In this document: positions 1-8,455 of the stretch, in pieces | Layout: each line of letters begins with the position of its first letter | How positions within the stretch are numbered: the first letter of the stretch is position 1 | NCBI GenBank assembly: GCA_020636375.1 | Contig: JACJXZ010000010.1 | Location: 124,001-188,000 of the forward strand | DNA from: Lewinellaceae bacterium | GTDB taxonomy: Bacteria > Bacteroidota > Bacteroidia > Chitinophagales > Saprospiraceae | DNA: 64,000 nucleotides | Direction of reading: 5' to 3' | Notes under the pieces: model-generated | Told to the model about the DNA's origin: nothing | Databases searched by the model: none | Seen by the model: the letters and a program-made list of their open reading frames with translations, nothing else | Program-made: the position numbers and the translations under genes

Positions 1-235
1 CATCGGTGGGCGTGACTACCGGCGGCGGTACTGGCCGCGGCAGGTCCTGAGCAGTGCGGATGGCTTCCACCTCTATCGTTTCATCGTAGATGTCAGCGAT
101 ATAGATGTTGGGATTTTCATACTGCACTGTCGTCCAGTTTAAGGCCAGGATGGCCAGGGCAACGGATATCAGGAGGCCGACCTTCAGGAAGATGCCCCGG
201 TTTTTGTCCAGGCGGGAAATATCGTGTCTTTTCAT
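1..235 (-). CDS. TonB-family energy transducer, N-terminal part (runs off left edge)
   Basis: Only the first 78 codons are inside the window. The ATG is the complement of 233-235. The product begins with a short basic cytoplasmic stretch (MKRHDISRLDKNRG), then one membrane-spanning segment (about residues 19-35, VGLLISVALAILALNW), and then a periplasmic stretch that turns proline-rich (PRPVPPPV). This layout is typical of Bacteroidota TonB proteins, which couple ExbB/ExbD and the proton motive force to outer-membrane receptors. The C-terminal TonB domain is outside the window, so the call rests on the N-terminal layout only. It is divergent from the M16 peptidase gene on the right. Confidence 0.6.
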   Translation of the reverse strand, partial: MKRHDISRLDKNRGIFLKVGLLISVALAILALNWTTVQYENPNIYIADIYDETIEVEAIRTAQDLPRPVPPPVVTPTD

Positions 236-432
236 CTGACGGTGATTTTAGATTCACCATCGGGCCCGATGAAGATTTTTTGCATCGAATTCAACCGGAT
301 AGATGTAAAGGCGTTCTATTTTGGTGCATGGCGTACTGAATTTTGTCGAAGGATGCCGAATTTTAATACCTTTGCAGGAGTGCGCCTGTTGCCACTTGAG
401 GAAGCGGCAGCACCATGAAAAATTGCTGAATT

Positions 433-1695
433 GTGATAAGATTTGAAAGGTTCGAACTGGACAACGGGCTGAAAGTCCTTATCCATGAAGATGACAGCAC
501 TCCTATGGCGGCGGTAAACGTCCTGTATAACGTAGGAGCGCGCGATGAATCGCCGGAGAAGACCGGCTTTGCCCACCTTTTTGAGCATCTGATGTTCGGA
601 GGCTCCGCCAACATCCCGGATTTCGACACGCCTATCCAGATGGCGGGGGGCGAAAATAATGCTTTCACCAATAATGACATCACCAACTTCTACGACATCC
701 TGCCCGCCGAGAACCTGGAGGTAGCGCTCTGGCTGGAGTCGGACCGCATGCTGAGCCTCAATTTCGACGAGCGGGTGCTGGAAGTGCAGCGCAAGGTAGT
801 GGTGGAAGAGTTCAAGGAAACCTGCCTCAATGAGCCTTATGGGGACGTTTGGCACCATATCGCCGACATGGCCTACAAGGTGCATCCCTACCGCTGGCCC
901 ACGATCGGCAAGGTTCCCAAGCACGTTGAAGACGCCACGCTGGATGATGTGCGCCAGTTTTTCTACCGCTACTACCGGCCGAATAATGCTATTCTAACCA
1001 TTGCCGGCAATGTGAAGTCGGCGGAAGTGAAGGCCCTGGTAGAAAAATGGTTCGGCGACATTCCCGCCGGGCAGGCCATTGAGCGAAAATTGCCACAGGA
1101 GCCGCCGCAGAAGCGCCTCGAAAGGCGCATCAACGAGGCTAACGTCCCGATCGACGCCATTTACCTGGCCTTCCACGTGCCGGCCCGCAACCACCCGGAT
1201 TATTATGTGGCCGACCTCATCTCGGACGTCCTGAGCAACGGTTCTTCTTCCCGCCTGTACCGCCGCTTGCTCAAGGAGCAGGAGCTGTTTTCCAGCATTG
1301 ATTGTTACGTGACGGGTTCCATCGACCCCGGCCTGCTGATCATCGAAGGCAAGCCAGCCAACGGGGTAAGCCTGGATGAAGCCTCCGCCGCTATCTGGAA
1401 GGAGTTGGAAGAGCTCCGGGAAGGGCCCATCCCGGAACCGGAACTGCAAAAGTTGAAAAATAAAATGGAAAGCACGCTGGTTTTCTCCGAACTGAACGTC
1501 CTCAACAAAGCCATCAACCTGTCCTTCTTCGAACTGCTGGGCGATGCAGACCTCATCAACAATGAGGCGGGGTTCTACCAGAAAGTGACTACGGCGGACC
1601 TGCACCGGGTAGCCTGCGAGATCCTGACCAAAGAAAACTGCTCGGAACTGTACTACAAGGCAAAAGGAGGAGTGCAGGTGGAAAAGGTGGGTTAA
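433..1695 (+). CDS. M16 family zinc metallopeptidase (single M16 unit)
   Basis: A 420-residue pitrilysin-type peptidase. The inverted zinc motif HLFEH is at residues 48-52, and the third zinc ligand lies about 74 residues later in the VVVEEF stretch (E125/E126). The length fits one M16 half (N-terminal catalytic plus C-terminal M16_C domain); such subunits often act as pairs. No signal peptide is visible, so this copy is cytoplasmic or starts further upstream. The start used is GTG at 433, because the in-frame ATG at 415 is followed by a TGA before 433. No partner M16 subunit is adjacent. The gene converges with the NAD(P)HX epimerase gene on the opposite strand, 61 bases away. Confidence 0.85.
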   Translation: MIRFERFELDNGLKVLIHEDDSTPMAAVNVLYNVGARDESPEKTGFAHLFEHLMFGGSANIPDFDTPIQMAGGENNAFTNNDITNFYDILPAENLEVALWLESDRMLSLNFDERVLEVQRKVVVEEFKETCLNEPYGDVWHHIADMAYKVHPYRWPTIGKVPKHVEDATLDDVRQFFYRYYRPNNAILTIAGNVKSAEVKALVEKWFGDIPAGQAIERKLPQEPPQKRLERRINEANVPIDAIYLAFHVPARNHPDYYVADLISDVLSNGSSSRLYRRLLKEQELFSSIDCYVTGSIDPGLLIIEGKPANGVSLDEASAAIWKELEELREGPIPEPELQKLKNKMESTLVFSELNVLNKAINLSFFELLGDADLINNEAGFYQKVTTADLHRVACEILTKENCSELYYKAKGGVQVEKVG

Positions 1696-1756
1696 ACGTT
1701 AGCTGTGCGGCTATTCAACAATCTGGCCTGTGTACCGACAACCTGTTACTCCTGCG

Positions 1757-2500
1757 TCATTCAATCCGGAGTACGTCTGATTCGCAAAAGATAGGCCCGG
1801 TTTTCAGCTCAAGGCTTGGCTCTTCGTAGAGGGCAGGCGGTACGCCGATATCTCCCAGGTATAGTTCCCCGCGTAGATGTAACACCTCTTCGGCATAGAG
1901 CCCCTTTTTGGGCAGGGCCAGGGTCAGGGTCGCCCGGGCCTTGATCGTAGGGCTGTGGATTTTGCCGGTGGTGAGGTCCAGTCCGGAAGGGGTATCCAGA
2001 GAGAGGGTCGGGATGGGCGATTTGTTGGCCCATTCGATCATGGTTTTGGGCAAACCTTCCGGGTCGCCGGCCAGGTTGTATCCAATGATGCCGTCGATGA
2101 TGAGGTCGAAGCCGCGCGTGGCGCCCAGCTCGCCCCCACTCCTGACCGACAGGCCTATGCGTTCCAGAATGCTCAGTTGATGGCCCGATTCGGGTTTCAT
2201 CTGCTCCGGGGCGGTTGCAATGTAAACTTCCACCTCTGCGCCCCATCCGTGCAGCCGCCGGGCGCAGGCCAGCGCGCCCCCGCCATTGCCGCCGCTGCCG
2301 GCGAGCACCATAACCCTTTTTCCCGCAGGATTGCCTTCCAGAAACCGGTCGCGGGCAAGCACGGCCAGGCAACGGCCGGCATTTTCCATCATCTGCAGTA
2401 GGCTGATGTGGTATTCTTCAACCATCAGGCGGTCTACCTCGGTCATCTGGGAGACATCAATAGCCGGGAGAATCTCCCGGTACACGCGTATGCTGCTCAT
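1757..2500 (-). CDS. nnrE: NAD(P)H-hydrate epimerase (YjeF N-terminal domain, stand-alone)
   Basis: A 247-residue protein made of the YjeF_N Rossmann domain, which interconverts R and S forms of hydrated NAD(P)H during nicotinamide nucleotide repair. Visible signatures are the glycine-rich GSGGNGGG loop at 68-75, the acidic IIDGIIGYNLAGDP segment with D136, and the DTPSGLD motif at 169-175. Many bacteria fuse this domain to the ADP/ATP-dependent dehydratase NnrD. Here the dehydratase domain is absent, so NnrD must be encoded elsewhere. The glycine loop has GGNGGG where many members have GNNGGDG, a small variation. The start ATG is the complement of 2498-2500. Confidence 0.85.
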   Translation of the reverse strand: MSSIRVYREILPAIDVSQMTEVDRLMVEEYHISLLQMMENAGRCLAVLARDRFLEGNPAGKRVMVLAGSGGNGGGALACARRLHGWGAEVEVYIATAPEQMKPESGHQLSILERIGLSVRSGGELGATRGFDLIIDGIIGYNLAGDPEGLPKTMIEWANKSPIPTLSLDTPSGLDLTTGKIHSPTIKARATLTLALPKKGLYAEEVLHLRGELYLGDIGVPPALYEEPSLELKTGPIFCESDVLRIE

Positions 2501-2786
2501 GGGCAGTTCGTTTAACCACTAAAGAAAACAAACTTCCAGGATGCAGATATAGCAAGGGTTTGAATCGCTGAATGTATGCGAAATATCGCAGGGACCAGAC
2601 AAACGAACAAGCTACATCTACAGGTTTAAAAAGGGGGAGTCTGTTTTTCAATTATTAATTTAGTGCAATAGTACACTATTTTCTTCAATAAATGAGCCAC
2701 TTCGGGTTTCAAAAAGAAGAAGTACTGCAAAAAAGAGTGCCGGCAATGCCAAAACCCGGCGTCAAGGCAAAACCTCCAAAATGCCC

Positions 2787-3209
2787 TCATTCTCCCAAAA
2801 ACTGCAACACCACGCTTCTCTGCCGGGGGCGGGTATCGAAATCGATGAAAATGACCTGCTGCCAGGTGCCCAGGAGGAGTTGCCCGTTGGAAAAAGGCGC
2901 TACATAGGACGTGCCAACGAGTGTCGACCGAAGGTGAGCAGCCCCGTTGTCATCACCCCAGGCCTTATTGTGCTGATAGTTCTTTCCGTAAGGAGCGATC
3001 TGGCTAAGCATATTCTTTACGTCATGGTCAACCAGGCCCGGCTCGTATTCCACCGTAGAAATGCCGGTCGTCGAACCAACGCCAAAGACAGTAACCTGCC
3101 CTTCCCGCAAGCCTGTTTCGGCCAGGGCCTGCCGGATTCGAGGGGTAAGGTCAAGGATGTCGGTATGCCCTTTCGTCGCGAATTCAATGGTCTGGGTAAG
3201 TATCTTCAT
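2787..3209 (-). CDS. YjbQ/UPF0047 family protein
   Basis: A 140-residue member of the YjbQ (UPF0047) family, small trimeric enzymes for which thiamine phosphate synthase-like activity has been reported in E. coli. The conserved core is visible near the C-terminus: a histidine in NGAAHLRS, the STLVGTSYVAPF segment, then GQLLLGTWQQVIFIDFD followed by RPRQR. The length is the normal one for the family. The gene is closely spaced (9 bases) behind the GNAT gene upstream on the same strand and is probably cotranscribed with it. The true physiological role is uncertain. Confidence 0.8.
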   Translation of the reverse strand: MKILTQTIEFATKGHTDILDLTPRIRQALAETGLREGQVTVFGVGSTTGISTVEYEPGLVDHDVKNMLSQIAPYGKNYQHNKAWGDDNGAAHLRSTLVGTSYVAPFSNGQLLLGTWQQVIFIDFDTRPRQRSVVLQFLGE

Positions 3210-3218
3210 TATTTAACT

Positions 3219-3527
3219 TTAATCAACGCTGAAGCCATTCAACAATAAGGGCTTCCACTCCGGATGGCGCCGAATGTATCCCGCCACGTACGGGCAGAGC
3301 GGCATCACTTTCAGCCCCTGCTCTTTAGCCCACTCCAGCGCTGTTTGGGCCAACAGGCCGGCAATGCCGTTGCCTTCAAGCCCGATTGGAACTTCAGTAT
3401 GCGTGAAAATGATCTTGTCGCCAGGCGTCATGTATTCTGTTACAGCAGTTTGCCCGTCGACAATAAGTTCAAAGCGCCTTCTATCCTTGTTGTTGACAAC
3501 TTCAACAGTGGAGAGGTCTATTCTCAT
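3219..3527 (-). CDS. GNAT-like N-acetyltransferase (YjdJ/COG2388 type)
   Basis: A small single-domain acetyltransferase of about 102 residues. The signature is the run HTEVPIGLEGNGIAGLLA (acetyl-CoA pyrophosphate loop, G-x-G) followed by KVMPLCPYVAGYIRRHPEW, which is the conserved C-P-[YF]-V...RHPE end of this compact GNAT subfamily. Members start just before the FEL beta strand, so I placed the start at the ATG complementary to 3525-3527. An upstream ATG at 3573-3575 would add 16 residues of no clear homology. The substrate is unknown. It lies between the small membrane protein gene and yjbQ, all on the minus strand. Confidence 0.8.
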   Translation of the reverse strand: MRIDLSTVEVVNNKDRRRFELIVDGQTAVTEYMTPGDKIIFTHTEVPIGLEGNGIAGLLAQTALEWAKEQGLKVMPLCPYVAGYIRRHPEWKPLLLNGFSVD

Positions 3528-3578
3528 TGTTGTAAGGTTTGTTGCCTGCAAACTAGCCTTTTTTGGCGAATTCATCAA

Positions 3579-3842
3579 CTAACCGGTCAAGAGCAACAAC
3601 AGCAACACCAACACCAGCCCCCACCGCACCAGCCGCCAGGTACGAGGGTGCTTCTGAAAATAAAGCGCGAAACTCTCAACGAAAAGCACCATCGCCAGGG
3701 CCATGATCATGGTCATGGCCCAGTTGGTGTTCCAGGCGTCAAAAAGGAAAGCTCCGACGGCAATGACAATGGTGAGCAATGTGTAGATGCGGGTCGACCA
3801 GCTCAGGTTGCGGTGGAAATCGTTCAGGGTCTTTTCGGCCAT
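3579..3842 (-). CDS. Small integral membrane protein, function unknown
   Basis: An 87-residue protein with a charged N-terminal 15 residues and three hydrophobic segments: about 18-36 (IYTLLTIVIAVGAFLFDAW), 40-60 (WAMTMIMALAMVLFVESFAL) and 71-86 (RWGLVLVLLLLLL). It has no catalytic motif that I recognise. It looks like one of the many small membrane proteins of unknown function in Bacteroidota. It sits at the head of a short minus-strand run with the GNAT and yjbQ genes, with which it may be cotranscribed. Confidence 0.6.
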   Translation of the reverse strand: MAEKTLNDFHRNLSWSTRIYTLLTIVIAVGAFLFDAWNTNWAMTMIMALAMVLFVESFALYFQKHPRTWRLVRWGLVLVLLLLLLTG

Positions 3843-3988
3843 AACGGATTCGTTTTCCCCAAAAGCTAGGGATTGAAAGGGAAAAAGAAAATGATAATTG
3901 TCAGTGGCCGGTAGCGGTTCGGAATTCGCTATTGGGTTTTCGGAATGGTACGCCTATACACGCATACACAAATGCACGTATTTCCCTT

Positions 3989-5230
3989 CTATTCCCCCAG
4001 TATCCCCTCCAGCACCTCCACTCTCCCGTCAATATCATCCGGAATGGGAAGGCCCAGGATGCGGCATATCAACGGATAGACGTGAATGTTCCGAAAAGAA
4101 GGGATAGCCAGCCCCTGTTTAAATGCAGGCCCGTTGGCGTAAAAAACGGCGTTCATCTCCGGGAATTCCGGGTTGAAGCCGTGCTCTCCCCCTTGCCTGA
4201 AATTGCCCTGCCGGGCCTGGGCAATGCGGCGGCTGTCCCGCAGGTAATAGCCATAATCGGGCAGCAGGATGAGGTCGCCCAGCCGGGGATTGGGCGGACA
4301 GGACCGGTAAAAGGGAAAATCTTCAATCCTGTATACACGGAAATGATCCTCCTTTGCCTTCAGGAACCGGAAGGCGGCCTCCTTGTCCGCTCCCGCTTCG
4401 AGATAGACATGGGCGAGGGCGCCGTTGTTGGCGATGCGGTACCGGCTTTCCTGTTCCAGCGGGTCGGTATTGACCAGCTTGTCGGGAGCGACGTCGATCA
4501 TCCCGTGGTCAGACACGATGATGATGTTGACCGGCAGGCCCGTGGCTTTTGCGCCGTCGAAGAGTTGCCCCAGCACCTTGTCCAGTTCCAGGAGGGCAGT
4601 GCCTATATGTTCCTCATCACTGGGCCCGTACCGGTGGCCGGCGTCGTCCATATCCGAAAAATAGAGGGTGATCATATGTGGGCGCCGGGCTTCGGGCAGG
4701 GCCAGCCATTCCAGCACCTGCCGCACCCGCTCTTCATTAGGGGTAGAGCCTTTATAGGGGAAATAATAGGTAGGGCGAACGCCCTGTATGGCCGCTTCTG
4801 ACCCCACGAAGAAATAGCTGGCGGCGACCATGCCGTTTTGCTCGGCATTGACCCAAAGGGGAGTGCCTTTATACCAGCTGCCGTCTTCGACAGCTTCCCG
4901 GTCATTGATCCGGTAAAGGGCCTTGCGCTCCGGGTCGTAAAAGGTATTGTCCACCAGGCCGTGATTTTCCGGATACAGCCCGGTAGCGATGGTGTAGTGG
5001 TTGGGGAAAGTTTTGGACGGGAAACTGGAGATCATGGAAAATGCCCGTACGCCTTCTTCTGTGAACCGGAGGAGGTTGGGGGGGCGGAAACGTTCCACGT
5101 AGTCGTAACGCAGGCCGTCGCAGGAAATGAGGATGACGTAGGGCTTGTCGTATTGCTCCGGGCGGTTGGTTTGCGCCGGGGCGGCCTGGCTAAGGAATAA
5201 CCATAGGGCTGGCAGGAGGTATCGGATCAT
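3989..5230 (-). CDS. Secreted NPP-type alkaline phosphatase superfamily phosphodiesterase
   Basis: A 413-residue exported nucleotide pyrophosphatase/phosphodiesterase (ENPP-like). A signal peptide (residues 1-19, ending SQAAPAQ) is followed by the alkaline phosphatase fold. Metal ligands are visible as ILISCDGLRYDY, DMDDAGHRYGP, VSDHGM and GEHGFNP. The nucleophile is expected to be the threonine of SSFPSKTFPNHYT. These enzymes hydrolyse nucleotide or lysophospholipid phosphodiesters outside the cytoplasm. The length matches bacterial NPPs, which lack the extra C-terminal nuclease-like domain of vertebrate ENPPs. A minisatellite begins about 30 bases upstream of the start codon, in the probable promoter region. 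Confidence 0.88.
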   Translation of the reverse strand: MIRYLLPALWLFLSQAAPAQTNRPEQYDKPYVILISCDGLRYDYVERFRPPNLLRFTEEGVRAFSMISSFPSKTFPNHYTIATGLYPENHGLVDNTFYDPERKALYRINDREAVEDGSWYKGTPLWVNAEQNGMVAASYFFVGSEAAIQGVRPTYYFPYKGSTPNEERVRQVLEWLALPEARRPHMITLYFSDMDDAGHRYGPSDEEHIGTALLELDKVLGQLFDGAKATGLPVNIIIVSDHGMIDVAPDKLVNTDPLEQESRYRIANNGALAHVYLEAGADKEAAFRFLKAKEDHFRVYRIEDFPFYRSCPPNPRLGDLILLPDYGYYLRDSRRIAQARQGNFRQGGEHGFNPEFPEMNAVFYANGPAFKQGLAIPSFRNIHVYPLICRILGLPIPDDIDGRVEVLEGILGE

Positions 5231-5257
5231 GCGAAAGGGCTTTTGTTCGGGGGCAAA

Positions 5258-6040
5258 AATAGACAGGATTTACAAGATTTACTATGGGTGGACAGGATTT
5301 GGGGCACCAAATGCGTGAGGTAGACAGGATGAACAGGATGAACAGGATTTGGGCGCCAAATGCGTGGGGTAGACAGGATGAACAGGATGAACAGGATTTG
5401 GGAGCTAAATGCGTGGGGTAGACAGGATGAACAGGATGAACAGGATTTGGGAGCTAAATGCGTGGGGTAGACAGGATGAACAGGATGAACAGGATTTGGG
5501 AGCTAAATGCGTGGGGTAGACAGGATGAACAGGATGAACAGGATTTGGGAGCTAAATGCGTGGGGTAGACAGGATGAACAGGATGAACAGGATTTGGGAG
5601 CTAAATGCGTGGGGTAGACAGGATGAACAGGATGAACAGGATTTGGGAGCTAAATGCGTGGGTAGAAGATGAACAGGATGAACAGATTTGGGGCTAAATG
5701 GGGTAGACAGGATGAACAGGATGAACAGGATTTGGGAGCTAAATGCGTGGGGTAGACAGGATGAACAGGATGAACAGGATTTGGGAGCTAAATGCGTGGG
5801 GTAGGCAGGATGAACAGGATGGACAGGATTTGGGGAGCTGAATGCATGGGGTAGGCAGGATGAACAGGATGGACAGGATTTGGGGAGCTGAATGCATGGG
5901 GTAGACAGGATGAACAGGATGGACAGGATTTGGGGAGCTGAATGCATGGGGTAGGCAGGATGAACAGGATGGACAGGATTTGGGGAGCTGAATGCATGGG
6001 GTAGGCAGGATGAACAGGATGGACAGGTTTAGGGGATGAA
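5258..6040. repeat. 49/50-bp minisatellite, about 15 units
   Basis: Tandem units share the core GTAGACAGGATGAACAGG. Type A units (period 49) start at 5320, 5369, 5418, 5467 and so on, and end in GAGCTAAATGCGTGG. Type B units (period 50) start at 5801, 5851, 5901, 5951 and 6001, and carry GGACAGG and GGAGCTGAATGCATGG. Each unit contains an inner GGATGAACA repeat. The first stretch (5258-5319) is degenerate. One unit near 5660-5700 carries several one- to five-base deletions relative to its neighbours. There are no unique spacers, so this is not a CRISPR array. Reading frames across it on the minus strand are low-complexity artefacts. Confidence 0.95.
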
Positions 6041-6229
6041 CAGATTTGGGGTGGATTCTTTCAGCCGTTGGACTTGGAAAGAGCTGGTAAACTCTAATTT
6101 TACAGGCGGTTCCTGTGCAGGGAGAGGAGGAGTTGTTTGGGTGTTTGGTAGGAATCAGCTCCGGCCGATTTTTGAAACTGCCTTTAATGAAAAGAGGCCA
6201 GGGCATAGCGGCTGCCATATCAGGCTTAC

Positions 6230-6331
6230 GGCTACCCGTCCAAGGTTGGACACTCCATGCCTTCTGCACACGCTTGGCCTCGACTCCGCTCGGCTTTCTC
6301 CTTTCTGCTGTCCCACCTTAGACGGGTAGCC
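6230..6331. repeat. 20-bp inverted repeat with 62-nt loop
   Basis: The arms 6230-6249 and 6312-6331 are complementary at 18 of 20 positions and start with GGCTACCCGTC. Both arms are flanked by the direct repeat CAGGCTTAC. The stretch between the minisatellite and the gene at 6388 otherwise shows no gene. It may be a small palindromic element or a transcription-ending hairpin for the minus-strand gene that stops at 6388. Confidence 0.6.
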
Positions 6332-6387
6332 AGGCTTACCTGCTCAACCTTGGCCTTCAGGTTCTTATCCTCAATGAAATGCAATAC

Positions 6388-7242
6388 TTATCTTGGGTAT
6401 CCGAGGGCGCTGTAAGATACACGCTTGACGTTGGTGCCATCAATTTTAAAACAATTGCAATTAGCCCCTCCGATCCAATTGTAATTATGATGATGGCAGA
6501 CAACGGCTTGATTGCCATCATTGATGATACAATTTTTACCGTCGGGTACGCAATTATCATTCCTTAGTTCCAGAAATTTGCTGTGATGGCACACTTTGCC
6601 CTTGGGTTGGTAAATATAATTAATGGGAATTGTTTTGCTTGGCAGTTGAGATTGGCTTAAAATACTATTGCTTGTTGCGAAGTTAGCCAGATCTTCAGTC
6701 CAGGGCTTATTATTTCGCTTCTTTAATTCGTCAAAGCTGAATACACGGGTTTCCACGTGCAGCACTTTGTTTGTCTCTTCCTTACCAATCTTAAACCTGG
6801 CATTTCTTGTCAGGGTCCCAAAAACCTGGTCCTCTTTGAGGGTTCCGGATTGTGTCATAGAACTACTTTCCCTTTCTTGCTTCAGCTTGCGAAAATAATC
6901 AGTGACCTCTTTCTCAGTAGAGAAGCTTACGGATGCACTTACACCTTTATAGGCTGCAGACAAAGAGGATGAAAACCTGGTCAGCATTCTGACGGTTTTG
7001 ATTTCTTCCGTTTCAAGCTTTTGGTACCTATCATCTTTCTTTTCATACCCCGACCCATGCGTTGCTAAGGCAATGAAGTCATAATAATCTTTTACATTTA
7101 CTCTCAGGCCAGGCTCCAGGGTTCCTTGCGCCTGAGTGGAACTGGAGAGGAAGGTAAGGAGAACCAAAATACCAATTGACCGGGCTACAGCTGAACCGAG
7201 ATCTTGATATTGAAACACGTTCAACCTGTTGTGGATTTTCAT
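6388..7242 (-). CDS. Secreted protein with Cys/His-rich C-terminus, function unknown
   Basis: A 284-residue orphan. The N-terminus has a basic start and a hydrophobic stretch ending in SSSTQAQ (about residues 22-39), consistent with export. The middle is rich in charged and serine residues, with AAYKGVSASVSFS at about 95-107 followed by a lysine/glutamate helix-like stretch. The last 75 residues contain clustered cysteines and histidines (KVCHHSK, NDNCVPDGKNC, VVCHHHNYN, NCNCF), which could form disulphides or bind metal. The serine-rich beta segment is faintly reminiscent of pore-forming MACPF/CDC proteins, but I see no signature and do not claim it. Base composition is lower in GC than its neighbours, suggesting acquisition. 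Confidence 0.55.
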   Translation of the reverse strand: MKIHNRLNVFQYQDLGSAVARSIGILVLLTFLSSSTQAQGTLEPGLRVNVKDYYDFIALATHGSGYEKKDDRYQKLETEEIKTVRMLTRFSSSLSAAYKGVSASVSFSTEKEVTDYFRKLKQERESSSMTQSGTLKEDQVFGTLTRNARFKIGKEETNKVLHVETRVFSFDELKKRNNKPWTEDLANFATSNSILSQSQLPSKTIPINYIYQPKGKVCHHSKFLELRNDNCVPDGKNCIINDGNQAVVCHHHNYNWIGGANCNCFKIDGTNVKRVSYSALGYPR

Positions 7243-7510
7243 AAGGTGGTAATTTGAATGTAGAAAAATTGAATTACGTATGTAAATGTATAGTTACTCC
7301 CCTTCATAGCCGTTCACCATTCTGTCAAACGGATGGACAATAATTGCAGGAGGAGAAAACGGCTTGGACTATAATTGCAGAAGAAAGGGGAGATAAGGCG
7401 CAAGAGTCTGATCAACAGCTACTTTCGAATTGCGCCAGTGAAAGCGGAACGAATCAACGGGTGAATTTAAGTTACTGTTAACCGGGATGTGAAAGGGCCG
7501 AAATCGTCCG

Positions 7511-8455
7511 TTAATTCGGCCTGGCCGCACTGGGGCTTTCGCCAAATTCTTTGGAAAAGGCGCGGGAAAAATAAGAAGGGTCGGTGAAACCGACTTCATA
7601 GGCAATCTCGGAGATGGCCAGTTGAGTATGCTGCAGCAGTTCCTTACCTTTCAACAAGCGAATGCTCCGGATGTAGCCACCCGTTGGCCGGCCGGTAAGG
7701 GCTTTCAACTTTCGGAACAACTGCGATTCGCTCAGGTGCAGCTTGCTCGCCAGCTGGGCATTGCTGAAACCCGCATCGCTCAGGTAAGCCAGGATTTGGT
7801 GATTAACCTTTTGCAGGAATGCCGCTTCCATGCCGGATGTTTCCGCAGTTGCTGTTCCTGTTGGTGCCTCGAGGCTTACCTGAGTGTAACGCTCCTGTAA
7901 TTTGCGGCGCAACTCCAGCAATTTTTCCAACCGGATCAACAGTTCCTCTTTCACAAAGGGTTTTGACAAATAGGCGTCCGCCCCGGCGCTGAGCCCTTCC
8001 AGCCGCGACTCTACGTCCGCTTTGGCCGTCAGCAGGATGATAGGAATATGGCTGGTGCGCTCGTCATTTTTTAAAATGCTACAGATCTCAAAGCCGCCTT
8101 TTCCCGGCAGCATCACATCGCTGATGATCAGGTCCGGAATGTCCTGGATTGCTTTTTCGATACCAAACAGTCCATTGTACGCGACATTCAGGTTGTACAG
8201 CCCCTCCAGGCAGGACTGAAGATAAAACACTACATCCGGATTGTCTTCAATGATGAGAATCTGGGGGTGTTCCTGCTCGGCATCTTTCACCGGCGCCTCT
8301 TCCTGCCTGCTGATGGCCGGCTGGCCAGCGCCTGCATTAAAGGAATCCGCTTCGATCGGAGCAGGACCAACAGGGGCTTCTCTGCGGATCGGCAAGGTGG
8401 CCAAGAAACACGACCCTTCACCTACCTCACTTCGGGCCGAAAGGTGGCCTCCCAT
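7511..8455 (-). pseudogene. Hybrid two-component regulator, C-terminal fragment (receiver + AraC HTH)
   Basis: This piece encodes the tail of a one-protein (hybrid) two-component system. Its first codons are the last turn of a histidine kinase ATPase domain (in-frame codons before the ATG read ARELVNLMGG, then VGEGSCFLATLPI). A linker follows, then a complete receiver domain (ILIIEDNPDV, phosphoacceptor D in LIISDVMLPGKGG, lysine in LSKPF) and an AraC-type helix-turn-helix pair ending ISEIAYEVGFTDPSYFSRAF. The kinase body and sensor are missing from this frame. The fragment may still be translated from the internal ATG at 8455, but without a kinase it could not sense. See the N-terminal fragment just upstream. 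Confidence 0.8.

Noticed and set aside
5258..6040. Possible CRISPR array
   Set aside because: The units are tandem and complete, with no unique spacers of constant length, and no cas genes are in the window.
5552..6269. Minus-strand open frames across the minisatellite, rich in cysteine, serine and proline
   Set aside because: They are translations of the 49/50-bp tandem units and have no start context, no family and no flanking gene structure.
6388..7242. MACPF/CDC pore-former assignment
   Set aside because: Only a short serine-rich beta stretch is suggestive. The family signature is not present.
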